From an uncultured Flavobacteriaceae bacterium (GTDB lineage: Bacteria > Bacteroidota > Bacteroidia > Flavobacteriales > Flavobacteriaceae): a DNA stretch of 64,000 nucleotides. The stretch lies in the NCBI GenBank assembly GCA_905479835.1, contig CAJQNZ010000009.1:62001-126000 (forward strand), read 5' to 3'. Under the pieces are notes generated by a model. That model did no database searches and was not told where the DNA came from. It saw only the letters and a list, made by a program, of their open reading frames with translations. This document shows positions 1 through 9,184 of the stretch, piece by piece. A program made the translations under genes and the position numbers. Position 1 is the first letter of the stretch; each line of letters opens with the position of its first letter.

Positions 1-263
1 AAAACTGTCATTACAAGATTTGGAAATTTAGGGTTATATCCTAAAGGATTTAGCATAAATTTCCAACGATATGCGCGTGATAAGTGACTTAATATTCCGA
101 AAATTAACGATAAAAAAACCCAATAATAATTAGCCGTTTTAAAAGAATCTATAATTGCGATTTTATCTTCAGGAGTAAGTTTGGATAGAAAATTCCAAAT
201 TAAAAAAACCCCTAAAAAAATAGGGAGTGAAGTAATAAGTATTTTCTTAACTTTTTTATTCAA
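1..263 (-). CDS. Lysylphosphatidylglycerol synthase TM / UPF0104-like membrane protein, N-terminal part (truncated by window edge)
   Basis: Reverse-strand open frame from a TTG (261-263) running off the left edge: MNKKVKKILITSLPIFLGVFLIWNFLSKLTPEDKIAIIDSFKTANYYWVFLSLIFGILSHLSRAYRWKFMLNPLGY...; follows panD as often seen in flavobacteria. Confidence 0.6.
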   Translation of the reverse strand, partial: MNKKVKKILITSLPIFLGVFLIWNFLSKLTPEDKIAIIDSFKTANYYWVFLSLIFGILSHLSRAYRWKFMLNPLGYNPKFPNLVMTV

Positions 264-267
264 TTTA

Positions 268-618
268 TTAAGTTAATAAATTGGTTTCTTCATTTGGAAA
301 AACAATCCATGGCTTGAAAGTCTTAGCTGCTTCAAAATCCATAATAGCATATGTGAAAAGAATAACAACATCTCCAACAGCAACTCTTCTAGAAGCGGCT
401 CCATTAAGAATAATTTCTCCTTTTTTACGTTCGCCAGGAATTACATAGGTTTCTAGACGCTCACCATTATTATTATTTACAATTTGGATTTTTTCACCTT
501 CAATAATATTAGCAGCATCCATTAAATCTTCATCAATAGTAATACTACCAATGTAATTTAAGTCAGCTCCTGTAACTTTTACGCGATGAATTTTAGATTT
601 TACGACAGTAATTTTCAT
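268..618 (-). CDS. panD: Aspartate 1-decarboxylase
   Basis: 116 aa; pyruvoyl-type decarboxylase motif [17 protein letters not shown]; adjacent to panC. Confidence 0.95.
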   Translation of the reverse strand: MKITVVKSKIHRVKVTGADLNYIGSITIDEDLMDAANIIEGEKIQIVNNNNGERLETYVIPGERKKGEIILNGAASRRVAVGDVVILFTYAIMDFEAAKTFKPWIVFPNEETNLLT

Positions 619-653
619 AGTACAAAATTAAGTTATTTTTTTAAAGAAGTAAT

Positions 654-1493
654 TTATAATCTGATATTATCTATCAATCGAATTTTACCTGCAAAAACCG
701 CAATGAAAGCACGATAGTTTTTTTCTATGCTTTTTTCTGAGATAGTCTGTAAAGTTTCTTCATCAGCGATTTCAAAATACTCCAATTTTAATAAGGGATG
801 TTCTTTAAATTTTTTCTCAACCCATTTATAAACTTTATAGGTGTTTTTCTTAGCAAATTTCTTTTTTGCTTTTTTTAAAGTTTTATAAATAAATGGTGCA
901 GCATCACGATTTTTTTCTGTCAATCTAGCATTCCGAGAACTCATTGCGAGTCCATCGATTTCTCTATAAATTTCGCAACCTTCAATATGTACTGGAATTT
1001 CATGTTTCTCGACTAGTTTACGAATGATTTGTAACTGTTGAAAATCTTTTTCGCCAAAATAAGCGTTGGTCGGCTTTACAATTTCAAACAATCTTTTTAC
1101 AATAGTTCCAACTCCATCGAAATGACCATTTCGAAACTTTCCTTCCATTTGATGTTCTAGTCCATCAAAATTGAAAGATTCCGATTGAATTTTTTGATTA
1201 TATATATCATTAGCAATTGGTGTGAAAACAACATCACAGTTGATAGTTTTAAGCAGTTTAAAATCTGCTTCAAGCGTTCTTGGATATTTTTTTAAATCCT
1301 CTGTATTGTCAAACTGTGTAGGATTTACAAAGATACTTACAACGACAATATCATTGTTTTTTTTAGCTTGATTAATTAATGAAAGATGACCTTGATGTAA
1401 GGCACCCATAGTAGGAACAAACCCAATTCTTTTATTAGAATAGGCTAAAGATAAAGATTGTTGTAGATCTTTTATTTTTTCAAAAATCAACAT
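654..1493 (-). CDS. panC: Pantothenate synthetase
   Basis: FVPTMGALHQGHLSLI and VSIFVNPTQF motifs. Confidence 0.96.
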   Translation of the reverse strand: MLIFEKIKDLQQSLSLAYSNKRIGFVPTMGALHQGHLSLINQAKKNNDIVVVSIFVNPTQFDNTEDLKKYPRTLEADFKLLKTINCDVVFTPIANDIYNQKIQSESFNFDGLEHQMEGKFRNGHFDGVGTIVKRLFEIVKPTNAYFGEKDFQQLQIIRKLVEKHEIPVHIEGCEIYREIDGLAMSSRNARLTEKNRDAAPFIYKTLKKAKKKFAKKNTYKVYKWVEKKFKEHPLLKLEYFEIADEETLQTISEKSIEKNYRAFIAVFAGKIRLIDNIRL

Positions 1494-1596
1494 TAAGCAT
1501 TGTTAATTACTGTTAAAACACCGCAAACTTACTCTTTTACAGTCAAAAATTGCATAAATTTTCGTAATTTTGCACAAAATTAATTTTAAGAAGTTA

Positions 1597-2415
1597 ATGA
1601 AAGATAAAAGAATATTATATGTGTCTTCTGAGGTAGTTCCTTACTTACCAGAAACAGAACTAGCTAGATCCTCATTTGATATTGCAAGGATGGTTCATGG
1701 AAAAGGCGGACAGACTAGAATTTTTATGCCACGTTTTGGTGTTATTAATGAAAGAAGACATCAATTACATGAAGTAATTAGACTGTCAGGAATGAACTTG
1801 ATAATTAACGATGTAGATATGCCGTTAATTATTAAAGTTGCTTCTATTCCAAAGGAAAGAATGCAAGTTTACTTTATTGATAATGATGAATATTTTAAGC
1901 GTAAAGCCACCATTAAAGATGAAAAAGGAGAGTTGTTTACTGATAACGATGAAAGAATTATATTTTTTATAAAAGGAGTTATTGAAACAGTAAAAAAATT
2001 GAACTGGGCTCCAGACATTATACACGTTCATGGATGGATGGCTGCTTTATTGCCACTTTATCTTAAAGAATATTATAAAGACGATGCGCTGTTTTCAAAC
2101 AGTAAAATTGTTACTTCAATTTACAATAACGGTTTTGAAGGAACGTTGAATAAAGAGTTGGTTAAGAAAATTTCTTTTGACAATATAGACCTTGAAAAAA
2201 TTGATTCTTTAAAAGAACCAAATCACAACAACCTACTTAAAATTGCAATTGAAAATTCAGACGCTGTAATATCTGGAAGTGAAGACAATAGCGAGGAATT
2301 AATTTCTTATGCGAAATCATTAAATATTCCAGTGCTTGATTATCAATCTTTAGATAATTTAGAAGATGCTTACTTGAATTTTTATCAAACAGAAGTATTA
2401 CCAGAAGAAAATTAA
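1597..2415 (+). CDS. Glycogen/starch synthase N-terminal-domain family protein (short)
   Basis: MKDKRILYVSSEVVPYLPETELA...KGGQTRIFMPRFGVINERRHQLHEVIRLSG; ATG at 1597 preferred over the listed TTG at 1570, which lies inside a TAATTTTG promoter box. Confidence 0.75.
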   Translation: MKDKRILYVSSEVVPYLPETELARSSFDIARMVHGKGGQTRIFMPRFGVINERRHQLHEVIRLSGMNLIINDVDMPLIIKVASIPKERMQVYFIDNDEYFKRKATIKDEKGELFTDNDERIIFFIKGVIETVKKLNWAPDIIHVHGWMAALLPLYLKEYYKDDALFSNSKIVTSIYNNGFEGTLNKELVKKISFDNIDLEKIDSLKEPNHNNLLKIAIENSDAVISGSEDNSEELISYAKSLNIPVLDYQSLDNLEDAYLNFYQTEVLPEEN

Positions 2416-2428
2416 ATCACTAAAATTT

Positions 2429-3922
2429 ATGACAACAAAAGTTGTAAAAATTATAAAACAAGTGTCATTTGTTTTATTAATAGGAATCATTTCTTGTGAA
2501 TCGGATATAGAAGGAGTGGGTGTTAATCTAGTTGATAATGGTGCTTTTGAGACAAATTCATATAGTTCAGAAATAATTTCATATAATCATAATATTGATA
2601 ATGTAAAGGCTAATATGCTAGGTCAATATCTTTTAGGAGTTTATAAAAATGAAGATTTTGGACAGATAGAAGCTTCTATAGTTTCTCAATTAACATTTGA
2701 AGATGCTCTTTTTTCAGGATTTGGAGACAGTCCATCGATAGATAGTGTTCTTGTTTCAATTCCTTACCATGCAACTCGTCAAGCAGACGATAATGATAAT
2801 GGTTCTCCAAAGTTTGTTTTAGATTCAGTATTTGGAAATAAAGATGTCGCGTATAACTTGAGTGTATATGAAGTGGAAACTTACTTGAACACGTTAAATC
2901 CCTCTGATCCCTCAGAAGAATTGGATTACTATTCAGATCAATCTTATGATTTTAATCCTACGGCATTATATACAGGATTATTTAAGCCAAACGAAAAAGA
3001 TACGGTTGCATATATAGAAAGACCATTGCTGGCAGATAGAGACACAATAAAAATGCCTGGAGCATTGCCTTTTATTCAAATACCATTGGATAAAGAGTTT
3101 TTTACAAATAACTTTTTATTCAATTCATCAGCATTTCAATCTAAAACAGCGTTTATTGATTTTTTTAGAGGGTTGTTGATTCAAGCAACTCCAGCCTCAG
3201 ATCCAGAAGCATCTATCACATCTTTAGATTTAAGTACTGCTACGATGTCAATTTATTATACCAATACTGTTGACGCAGTTAAAACGAAACAGACTTTAGA
3301 GTTTAGTTTTAGCGGTGTATCTTCCAATAATGGAATAACATCAACACTTTATAATCGAGATTATTCTTCATCCAATGCAGAGCCTTTTATTACGAATCCT
3401 AATACCTTATTAGGCGATGAAAAATTATATATACAAGGAGCCTCAGGCTCAATGGCATTAATAGATGTATTTGCAAATGAAAATATTGAAGAAATTCGAA
3501 ATAACAATTGGTTGATTAATCAAGCAAATTTAATTTTCTATATAGATCAAAGTTCTGATTTGTCCTTACTACCAGAAAGATTGTTTTTATATAATTATCA
3601 AGACAACACACAATTAACTGATGCGTTGACTGAAACAGCAACATATGATGGATTATTAGAAAATGACGAAACAGGAAATCCTTGGAGATACAAGATTAAT
3701 ATTACAGATTATATATCCAATGTTTTAAAACTTGATGATCCTTTAGAGCCAACGAAATTAGGTTTAAAAGTTTTTAATACTTCAGATTTTCCAACAATTG
3801 TTGGAGATGAAAGTGTAAGTGATTTAAGTTGGACAATTAAAGGGGTTGTAGTTCATGGAAATACAACTACAGATATTGATAAAAGAAGTAAATTGGAAAT
3901 TATTTATTCGGAAATTAATTAA
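2429..3922 (+). CDS. DUF4270-family lipoprotein
   Basis: N-terminal signal with lipobox (IGIISCESD); family recognised by sequence and by position before glmS. Confidence 0.75.
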   Translation: MTTKVVKIIKQVSFVLLIGIISCESDIEGVGVNLVDNGAFETNSYSSEIISYNHNIDNVKANMLGQYLLGVYKNEDFGQIEASIVSQLTFEDALFSGFGDSPSIDSVLVSIPYHATRQADDNDNGSPKFVLDSVFGNKDVAYNLSVYEVETYLNTLNPSDPSEELDYYSDQSYDFNPTALYTGLFKPNEKDTVAYIERPLLADRDTIKMPGALPFIQIPLDKEFFTNNFLFNSSAFQSKTAFIDFFRGLLIQATPASDPEASITSLDLSTATMSIYYTNTVDAVKTKQTLEFSFSGVSSNNGITSTLYNRDYSSSNAEPFITNPNTLLGDEKLYIQGASGSMALIDVFANENIEEIRNNNWLINQANLIFYIDQSSDLSLLPERLFLYNYQDNTQLTDALTETATYDGLLENDETGNPWRYKINITDYISNVLKLDDPLEPTKLGLKVFNTSDFPTIVGDESVSDLSWTIKGVVVHGNTTTDIDKRSKLEIIYSEIN

Positions 3923-3933
3923 GTCAACATCAT

Positions 3934-5790
3934 ATGTGTGGAATAACGGGTTATATAGGCTTTAGAGATGCGTATCCAATAGTAATGAATGGATTAAAAC
4001 GATTGGAATATCGTGGATATGATAGTGCAGGAATAATGATGTATGATGGGAAGTCTATGAATCTTTCTAAAACAAAAGGTAAAGTTTCAGATCTAGAAGA
4101 AGTTACTGAAACTGATTCAAAAAGAAAAAAAGGAAATATAGGAATAGGTCATACAAGATGGGCAACTCATGGTGTACCAAATGATACAAACTCTCACCCT
4201 CATTTTTCTCAATCTGGAGACTTAGTTATTGTTCACAACGGTATTATAGAAAACTATGATACTATTAAAAAAGAACTTATCAATCGTGGTTATAAGTTCA
4301 ATAGCGATACAGATACGGAGGTTCTTATTAATCTTATTGAAGAAGTAAAAAAGAATGAAAAATGTAAATTAGGAAAAGCAGTACAAATTGCTTTAACAAA
4401 TGTCACTGGTGCTTATGCAATCGCAGTTTTTGATAAAACAAAACCAAATGAAATTGTAGTTGCACGCTTAGGAAGTCCTATTGCTATTGGTGTAGGAAAC
4501 GATTACAAAGAGTTTTTTGTAGCTTCAGATGCTTCTCCTTTTATAGAATATACAAAAGATGCTATTTATTTAGAAGATGGCGAATTAGCAATTATAAAAT
4601 TAGGAAGAGAGGTTCGTGTACGTCAAATAAATAATGATAAAGTAGTAGATCCTACAATTCAAGAACTTCAAATGAGTTTGGAGCAGATAGAAAAGGGTGG
4701 TTACGATCACTTTATGTTGAAAGAAATCCACGAGCAACCAAAAGCAATTACAGATACATATAGAGGAAGAATGCTTGCTGATCAAGGAATCATTCGTATG
4801 TCAGGAGTTGATGATAATCTTCAGAAATTCTTAAATGCTGAAAGAATTATTATTGTAGCTTGTGGAACATCATGGCATGCAGGTTTAGTTGGAGAATACC
4901 TTTTTGAAGATATGGCTCGTATTCCTGTTGAGGTAGAATATGCATCAGAATTTAGATATAGAAACCCAATTATAAGACCCAACGATATTGTGATTGCGAT
5001 TTCTCAATCCGGAGAAACTGCGGATACTCTTGCTGCTATTAAATTGGCAAAATCAAGCGGAGCATTTGTTTTTGGAGTATGTAATGTAGTAGGTTCATCG
5101 ATAGCTAGAGAAACACATGCAGGAGCGTATACGCATGCAGGACCAGAAATAGGAGTAGCATCTACGAAAGCGTTTACAACACAGATTACAGTTCTCTCTT
5201 TAATTGCATTAAAGTTAGGTCAAGCAAAAGGAACTTTATCAAAAACAGTTTTTCACACCTATTTACAGAGAATGCAATTAATACCTGAAAAAGTTGAGAA
5301 GTTATTGCAAATTGATGAAAAGGTAAAAGAAATTGCAGCAGTTTATAAAGACGCTAAAAATTGTTTATATTTAGGAAGAGGTTTTAATTTTCCTGTAGCA
5401 TTAGAAGGCGCTTTAAAATTAAAAGAGATTTCTTATATTCATGCAGAAGGTTATCCTGCAGCAGAAATGAAACACGGACCTATAGCATTGATTGATGAAA
5501 ACATGCCAATTTTTGTAATTGCGACCAACAAGGGGCATTATGAAAAAGTAGTAAGTAATATTCAAGAAATTAAAGCACGTAGTGGAAAAATTATTGCTAT
5601 AGTTACTGAAGGCGATATAGAGGTAAAGAGAATTGCTGATCATGTGATTGAAATTCCAGAAACTGAAGAAGCACTAACTCCATTGTTAACTACAATACCA
5701 TTTCAATTATTATCATATCACATTGCAGTGATGTTAGAAAAAAATGTAGATCAACCTAGAAATTTAGCGAAAGCTGTAACGGTAGAATAG
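3934..5790 (+). CDS. glmS: Glutamine--fructose-6-phosphate aminotransferase (isomerizing)
   Basis: MCGITGYIGFRDA N-terminal Ntn nucleophile, SIS domains (CGTSWHAGLVGEYLFE, SQSGETADTLAA), C-term PRNLAKAVTVE. Confidence 0.97.
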   Translation: MCGITGYIGFRDAYPIVMNGLKRLEYRGYDSAGIMMYDGKSMNLSKTKGKVSDLEEVTETDSKRKKGNIGIGHTRWATHGVPNDTNSHPHFSQSGDLVIVHNGIIENYDTIKKELINRGYKFNSDTDTEVLINLIEEVKKNEKCKLGKAVQIALTNVTGAYAIAVFDKTKPNEIVVARLGSPIAIGVGNDYKEFFVASDASPFIEYTKDAIYLEDGELAIIKLGREVRVRQINNDKVVDPTIQELQMSLEQIEKGGYDHFMLKEIHEQPKAITDTYRGRMLADQGIIRMSGVDDNLQKFLNAERIIIVACGTSWHAGLVGEYLFEDMARIPVEVEYASEFRYRNPIIRPNDIVIAISQSGETADTLAAIKLAKSSGAFVFGVCNVVGSSIARETHAGAYTHAGPEIGVASTKAFTTQITVLSLIALKLGQAKGTLSKTVFHTYLQRMQLIPEKVEKLLQIDEKVKEIAAVYKDAKNCLYLGRGFNFPVALEGALKLKEISYIHAEGYPAAEMKHGPIALIDENMPIFVIATNKGHYEKVVSNIQEIKARSGKIIAIVTEGDIEVKRIADHVIEIPETEEALTPLLTTIPFQLLSYHIAVMLEKNVDQPRNLAKAVTVE

Positions 5791-5813
5791 ATCTTATTTT
5801 TTAGACAGAAATA

Positions 5814-5844
5814 AAAAAACTCAACGTATTTCGTTGAGTTTTTT
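5814..5844. terminator. Bidirectional intrinsic terminator between convergent genes
   Basis: AAAAAACTCAACG-TATTT-CGTTGAGTTTTTT perfect stem with A/T tails. Confidence 0.9.
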
Positions 5845-5846
5845 GT

Positions 5847-6455
5847 TTATAATTTATCGTGAATTTTAGTAGAAATAGCATCATTCCAGAGTGTGAGAAT
5901 ATCAGTAGCAACACTTGCGCCACTTCCTGCAGCAATAGAGAACTGACTTCGCCATCCTGCAATTGTTCCGCATACATATAGTCTTTCTTTAATTAAATGA
6001 TCGGAATTCCGTAATTGAATCCGATCTTTCATAGGATTGGCTCGAATGTGCGGTTCAATGTAACTCTCTAACCCTTGTATTGAAAAAGGTTTGGAATAAT
6101 TTAATGCCACTACGACTATTTTAGAATAAAAGATATTTTTATTGGTAGTAATCTGATAATTAGAATCTTGTTCTTGAATGGAAATTACCTTTTGATCATC
6201 TATTTGAAATATGTGAGGATACAGATCAGAAAGTTGTTTTTTCCCCGAAACTAATAAATCTTTTCCTTTGGTTCCAGGCTCTAAACCAAATACATTATTG
6301 AAAAGTGCATTCTGTAAATGAGAACTTTTCTGATGTGCAATAATTCCAATATTTTTATCTATTGCAAATGGTTTTTGTTTCGCAGATCCAAGAACTAAAG
6401 CGCATTGTATTCCAGCAACTCCACCTCCTATTATCAATGCGTCAAATTTCACCAT
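5847..6455 (-). CDS. NAD(P)/FAD-dependent oxidoreductase, minimal thioredoxin-reductase-like
   Basis: DALIIGGGVAGIQCALVLG Rossmann motif and C-terminal LYVCGTIAGWRSQFSIAAGSGASVATDI FAD motif; only 202 aa. Confidence 0.8.
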   Translation of the reverse strand: MVKFDALIIGGGVAGIQCALVLGSAKQKPFAIDKNIGIIAHQKSSHLQNALFNNVFGLEPGTKGKDLLVSGKKQLSDLYPHIFQIDDQKVISIQEQDSNYQITTNKNIFYSKIVVVALNYSKPFSIQGLESYIEPHIRANPMKDRIQLRNSDHLIKERLYVCGTIAGWRSQFSIAAGSGASVATDILTLWNDAISTKIHDKL

Positions 6456-7034
6456 TTAAAATAACAACTTAATATTGGCAGTAAATAATTTCACGGAAAT
6501 AGCAAGTAATATTACTCCAAAAACTTTTCGAATAATTTGGATTCCATTTGGGCCTAAAATTCGCTCTATTCTGGACGATGTTTTTAACACCAAATAAATC
6601 AAAGTAACATTCAAAAACACTGCAATGATAATATTTTCAATATAAAATTCTGCACGTAAAGAAAGCAATGTTGTTAAACTTCCAGGTCCTGCTATTAATG
6701 GAAAGGCAAGAGGAAATACAGAAGCAGTTATAGCATCACCTCCAGTATCTTTATATAAAGTTATTCCAAGAATCATTTCTAATGCAATAAAAAACAAAAT
6801 AAACGAACCTGCAACTGCAAATGAGTTGACATCAATACCTATAAGAGACAATAAACTCTGCCCTACAAATAAAAATGCGATCATTATAAAACCAGAAATT
6901 ATGGATGCTTTTCCAGATTGGATATGCCCTGATTTTTTACGTAAATCAATAACTATTGGGATATTTCCAATAATATCAATTACTGCAAATAAGATCATAA
7001 ATGCAGTAAAAACCTCTTTAAAGTTAAAATTCAT
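6456..7034 (-). CDS. MarC family integral membrane protein
   Basis: 192 aa, multiple TM segments, FPLAFPLIAGPGSLTTLL motif. Confidence 0.9.
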   Translation of the reverse strand: MNFNFKEVFTAFMILFAVIDIIGNIPIVIDLRKKSGHIQSGKASIISGFIMIAFLFVGQSLLSLIGIDVNSFAVAGSFILFFIALEMILGITLYKDTGGDAITASVFPLAFPLIAGPGSLTTLLSLRAEFYIENIIIAVFLNVTLIYLVLKTSSRIERILGPNGIQIIRKVFGVILLAISVKLFTANIKLLF

Positions 7035-7127
7035 TCCTTTTTATTTTTCAGCAAAATTAATAAACAAACTTTACTTTAAAGTTATTAAATTATAAAATTC
7101 TGAAATTAAAAAGACTATTTTTACAAC

Positions 7128-7721
7128 ATGATTCAATTAGGAAAAACCATTATATCTGAAGATATAATAGAGAAGGAGTTTGTATGTAATTTGAGTGCAT
7201 GTAAAGGAGCGTGTTGTATTGATGGAGATGCAGGAGCGCCTTTAAGTAAAGAAGAATTACCGATATTAGAAAGTATATATAATAATGTAAAACCTTTTTT
7301 AACAAAACAAGGAATTAAAGCAATCGAAGAACAAGGATTATATACAACCAATGAAGAAGGTGAATATGAAACGACTCTTGTCGAAGGAAAAGATTGTGCT
7401 TATGTAATTTATGATGAAAAAAAAGTAGCTCTTTGTGGTATTGAGGAAGCATATAATCAAGGAGAAATAGACTGGAAAAAACCAGTTTCTTGCCATTTAT
7501 ATCCAATAAGAGTCCAAGATTATAGCGAGTTTTCTGCTGTAAATTATCATAAATGGGAAATATGCGATGACGCCTGTTCATTGGGAAAAGAATTACAAGT
7601 TCCAGTCTATAAATTTGTGAAACAAGCATTGGTGAGAAAATTTGGAGAAAATTGGTATGCAGAATTAGAAAAAGTAGCTCAAGAATTTCAAAAGGCTAAA
7701 AACAATAACAAGCTTCCATAA
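7128..7721 (+). CDS. DUF3109 family cysteine-rich protein
   Basis: CNLSACKGACCIDGDAGAPL and CHLYPIRV cysteine motifs. Confidence 0.85.
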   Translation: MIQLGKTIISEDIIEKEFVCNLSACKGACCIDGDAGAPLSKEELPILESIYNNVKPFLTKQGIKAIEEQGLYTTNEEGEYETTLVEGKDCAYVIYDEKKVALCGIEEAYNQGEIDWKKPVSCHLYPIRVQDYSEFSAVNYHKWEICDDACSLGKELQVPVYKFVKQALVRKFGENWYAELEKVAQEFQKAKNNNKLP

Positions 7722-7746
7722 AAAAATAAAATTTTTAATTTTTTTA

Positions 7747-7767
7747 AATTTTCTTTAAAAGAAAATT
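7747..7767. repeat. Perfect 21-bp odd palindrome upstream of nrdB
   Basis: AATTTTCTTT-A-AAAGAAAATT read directly. Confidence 0.6.
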
Positions 7768-7823
7768 GACAATCTGACGTTTTACTTTAAACGCAACAAA
7801 CTCAACTACTCAAGAATTTTTAT

Positions 7824-7846
7824 TAATTATAAGCTGCTTATAATTA
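7824..7846. promoter_or_regulatory. Perfect 23-bp odd palindrome upstream of nrdB, candidate operator
   Basis: TAATTATAAGC-T-GCTTATAATTA read directly. Confidence 0.5.
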
Positions 7847-8025
7847 GACTTTTATGCTGTTTTTTAATTTTTAAAATTAATTGAATTTATACAGTTTTGT
7901 TAAAAACTCCCCTACGATTGTGAATAAGTATGACTTTCATTTCTAATCAAAAAGTTGAATATTTGTTTTTCACGATAAGAAGAATTAATCGGATCAATCA
8001 ACCTTTAGAAAAGCACCATTTAAAA

Positions 8026-8997
8026 ATGTCACAAATAGAACCTATTTTACAAGAAAACAAAAACAGATTTGTGATTTTTCCAATTCAACATCACGATATT
8101 TGGGATTGGTATAAAAAGCAACAGGCAATGATCTGGACTGCAGAAGAAATAGATTTGGAGCCAGACATTAAAGACTGGGAGCATAAATTGACTGATGATG
8201 AACGTTATTTTATAAAACATGTTCTTGCATTTTTTGCGGCGAGTGATGGAATTGTAAATGAAAACCTTGCTGAAAACTTTGTGAATGAAGTGCAATATTC
8301 AGAAGCAAAATTCTTTTATGGATTTCAAATTATGATGGAGAATGTACATTCAGAGGTATATTCATTATTGATTGACACTTATGTGAAGAACGAAGCAGAA
8401 AAGGATGAATTATTTAGGGCTATTGAAGTGTTTCCGGCTATTAAAGAAAAGGCTGAATGGGCATTGAAATGGATAGATAGCGATAGTTTTGCTGAGAGAT
8501 TAATAGCATTTGCAGCAGTTGAAGGTATTTTCTTTTCAGGAAGTTTTTGCTCAATCTTTTGGATGAAAAAAAGAGGATTACTTCCAGGATTAGCATTCTC
8601 AAATGAATTAATTTCAAGAGATGAAGGTTTACATTGTGACTTTGCAGTGCACCTCCATAATAATCATATGGTAAATAAAGTGCCAAAGGAAAGAATTACA
8701 AAAATTTTAACCGATGCTTTAGATATAGAAAGAGGATTTATTACAGAATCATTACCAGTAAGTTTGATAGGAATGAATGCTAAGTTGATGACACAATATT
8801 TAGAATTTGTCACAGATAGATTGTTACAAGAGTTTGGATGTGAAAAGGTATATAATTCTACCAATCCTTTTGATTTTATGGAAATGATTTCATTGGAAGG
8901 AAAAACAAACTTCTTTGAAAAAAGAGTTTCTGAATATCAGAAAGCAGGTGTTAAATCCGGAGGAACAGGAAGCATTTCTTTTGACGCTGATTTTTAA
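8026..8997 (+). CDS. nrdB: Ribonucleoside-diphosphate reductase class Ia small subunit
   Basis: [65 protein letters not shown]-term SFDADF; ATG at 8026 (MSQIEPIL) preferred over listed 7930. Confidence 0.96.
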   Translation: MSQIEPILQENKNRFVIFPIQHHDIWDWYKKQQAMIWTAEEIDLEPDIKDWEHKLTDDERYFIKHVLAFFAASDGIVNENLAENFVNEVQYSEAKFFYGFQIMMENVHSEVYSLLIDTYVKNEAEKDELFRAIEVFPAIKEKAEWALKWIDSDSFAERLIAFAAVEGIFFSGSFCSIFWMKKRGLLPGLAFSNELISRDEGLHCDFAVHLHNNHMVNKVPKERITKILTDALDIERGFITESLPVSLIGMNAKLMTQYLEFVTDRLLQEFGCEKVYNSTNPFDFMEMISLEGKTNFFEKRVSEYQKAGVKSGGTGSISFDADF

Positions 8998-9134
8998 AAA
9001 AACCCCCATAAAATGGCACTTTTTTAATTGAAAAGTGACCAATATTTTGTTTCCATATTTTTTGGAAACTTTCAAAAATTACATCTGTTTGACTTTTTAA
9101 TTCAAACGGTAATAAAACAATAACCTAAACCAAA

Positions 9135-9150
9135 TTCTAGAATTCTAGAA
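9135..9150. promoter_or_regulatory. 16-bp palindrome TTCTAGAATTCTAGAA upstream of nrdA, candidate operator
   Basis: Tandem pair of the self-complementary 8-mer TTCTAGAA, 35 bp before the nrdA ATG. Confidence 0.4.
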
Positions 9151-9184
9151 ATTTTAAAAGGCTAACCAAAAAACTATTAAAAGT

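Noticed and set aside
1825-2031. Antisense ORF inside the glycogen-synthase-like gene
   Set aside because: Opposite strand of a confident CDS, low-complexity hydrophobic translation, no recognisable motif.
4600-4785. Antisense ORF (and 5419-5643) within glmS
   Set aside because: Shadow ORFs on the strand opposite a highly conserved enzyme.
6826-7095. 89-aa plus-strand ORF overlapping marC-family gene
   Set aside because: Antisense to a clear multi-TM protein; translation looks like reverse-complement shadow.
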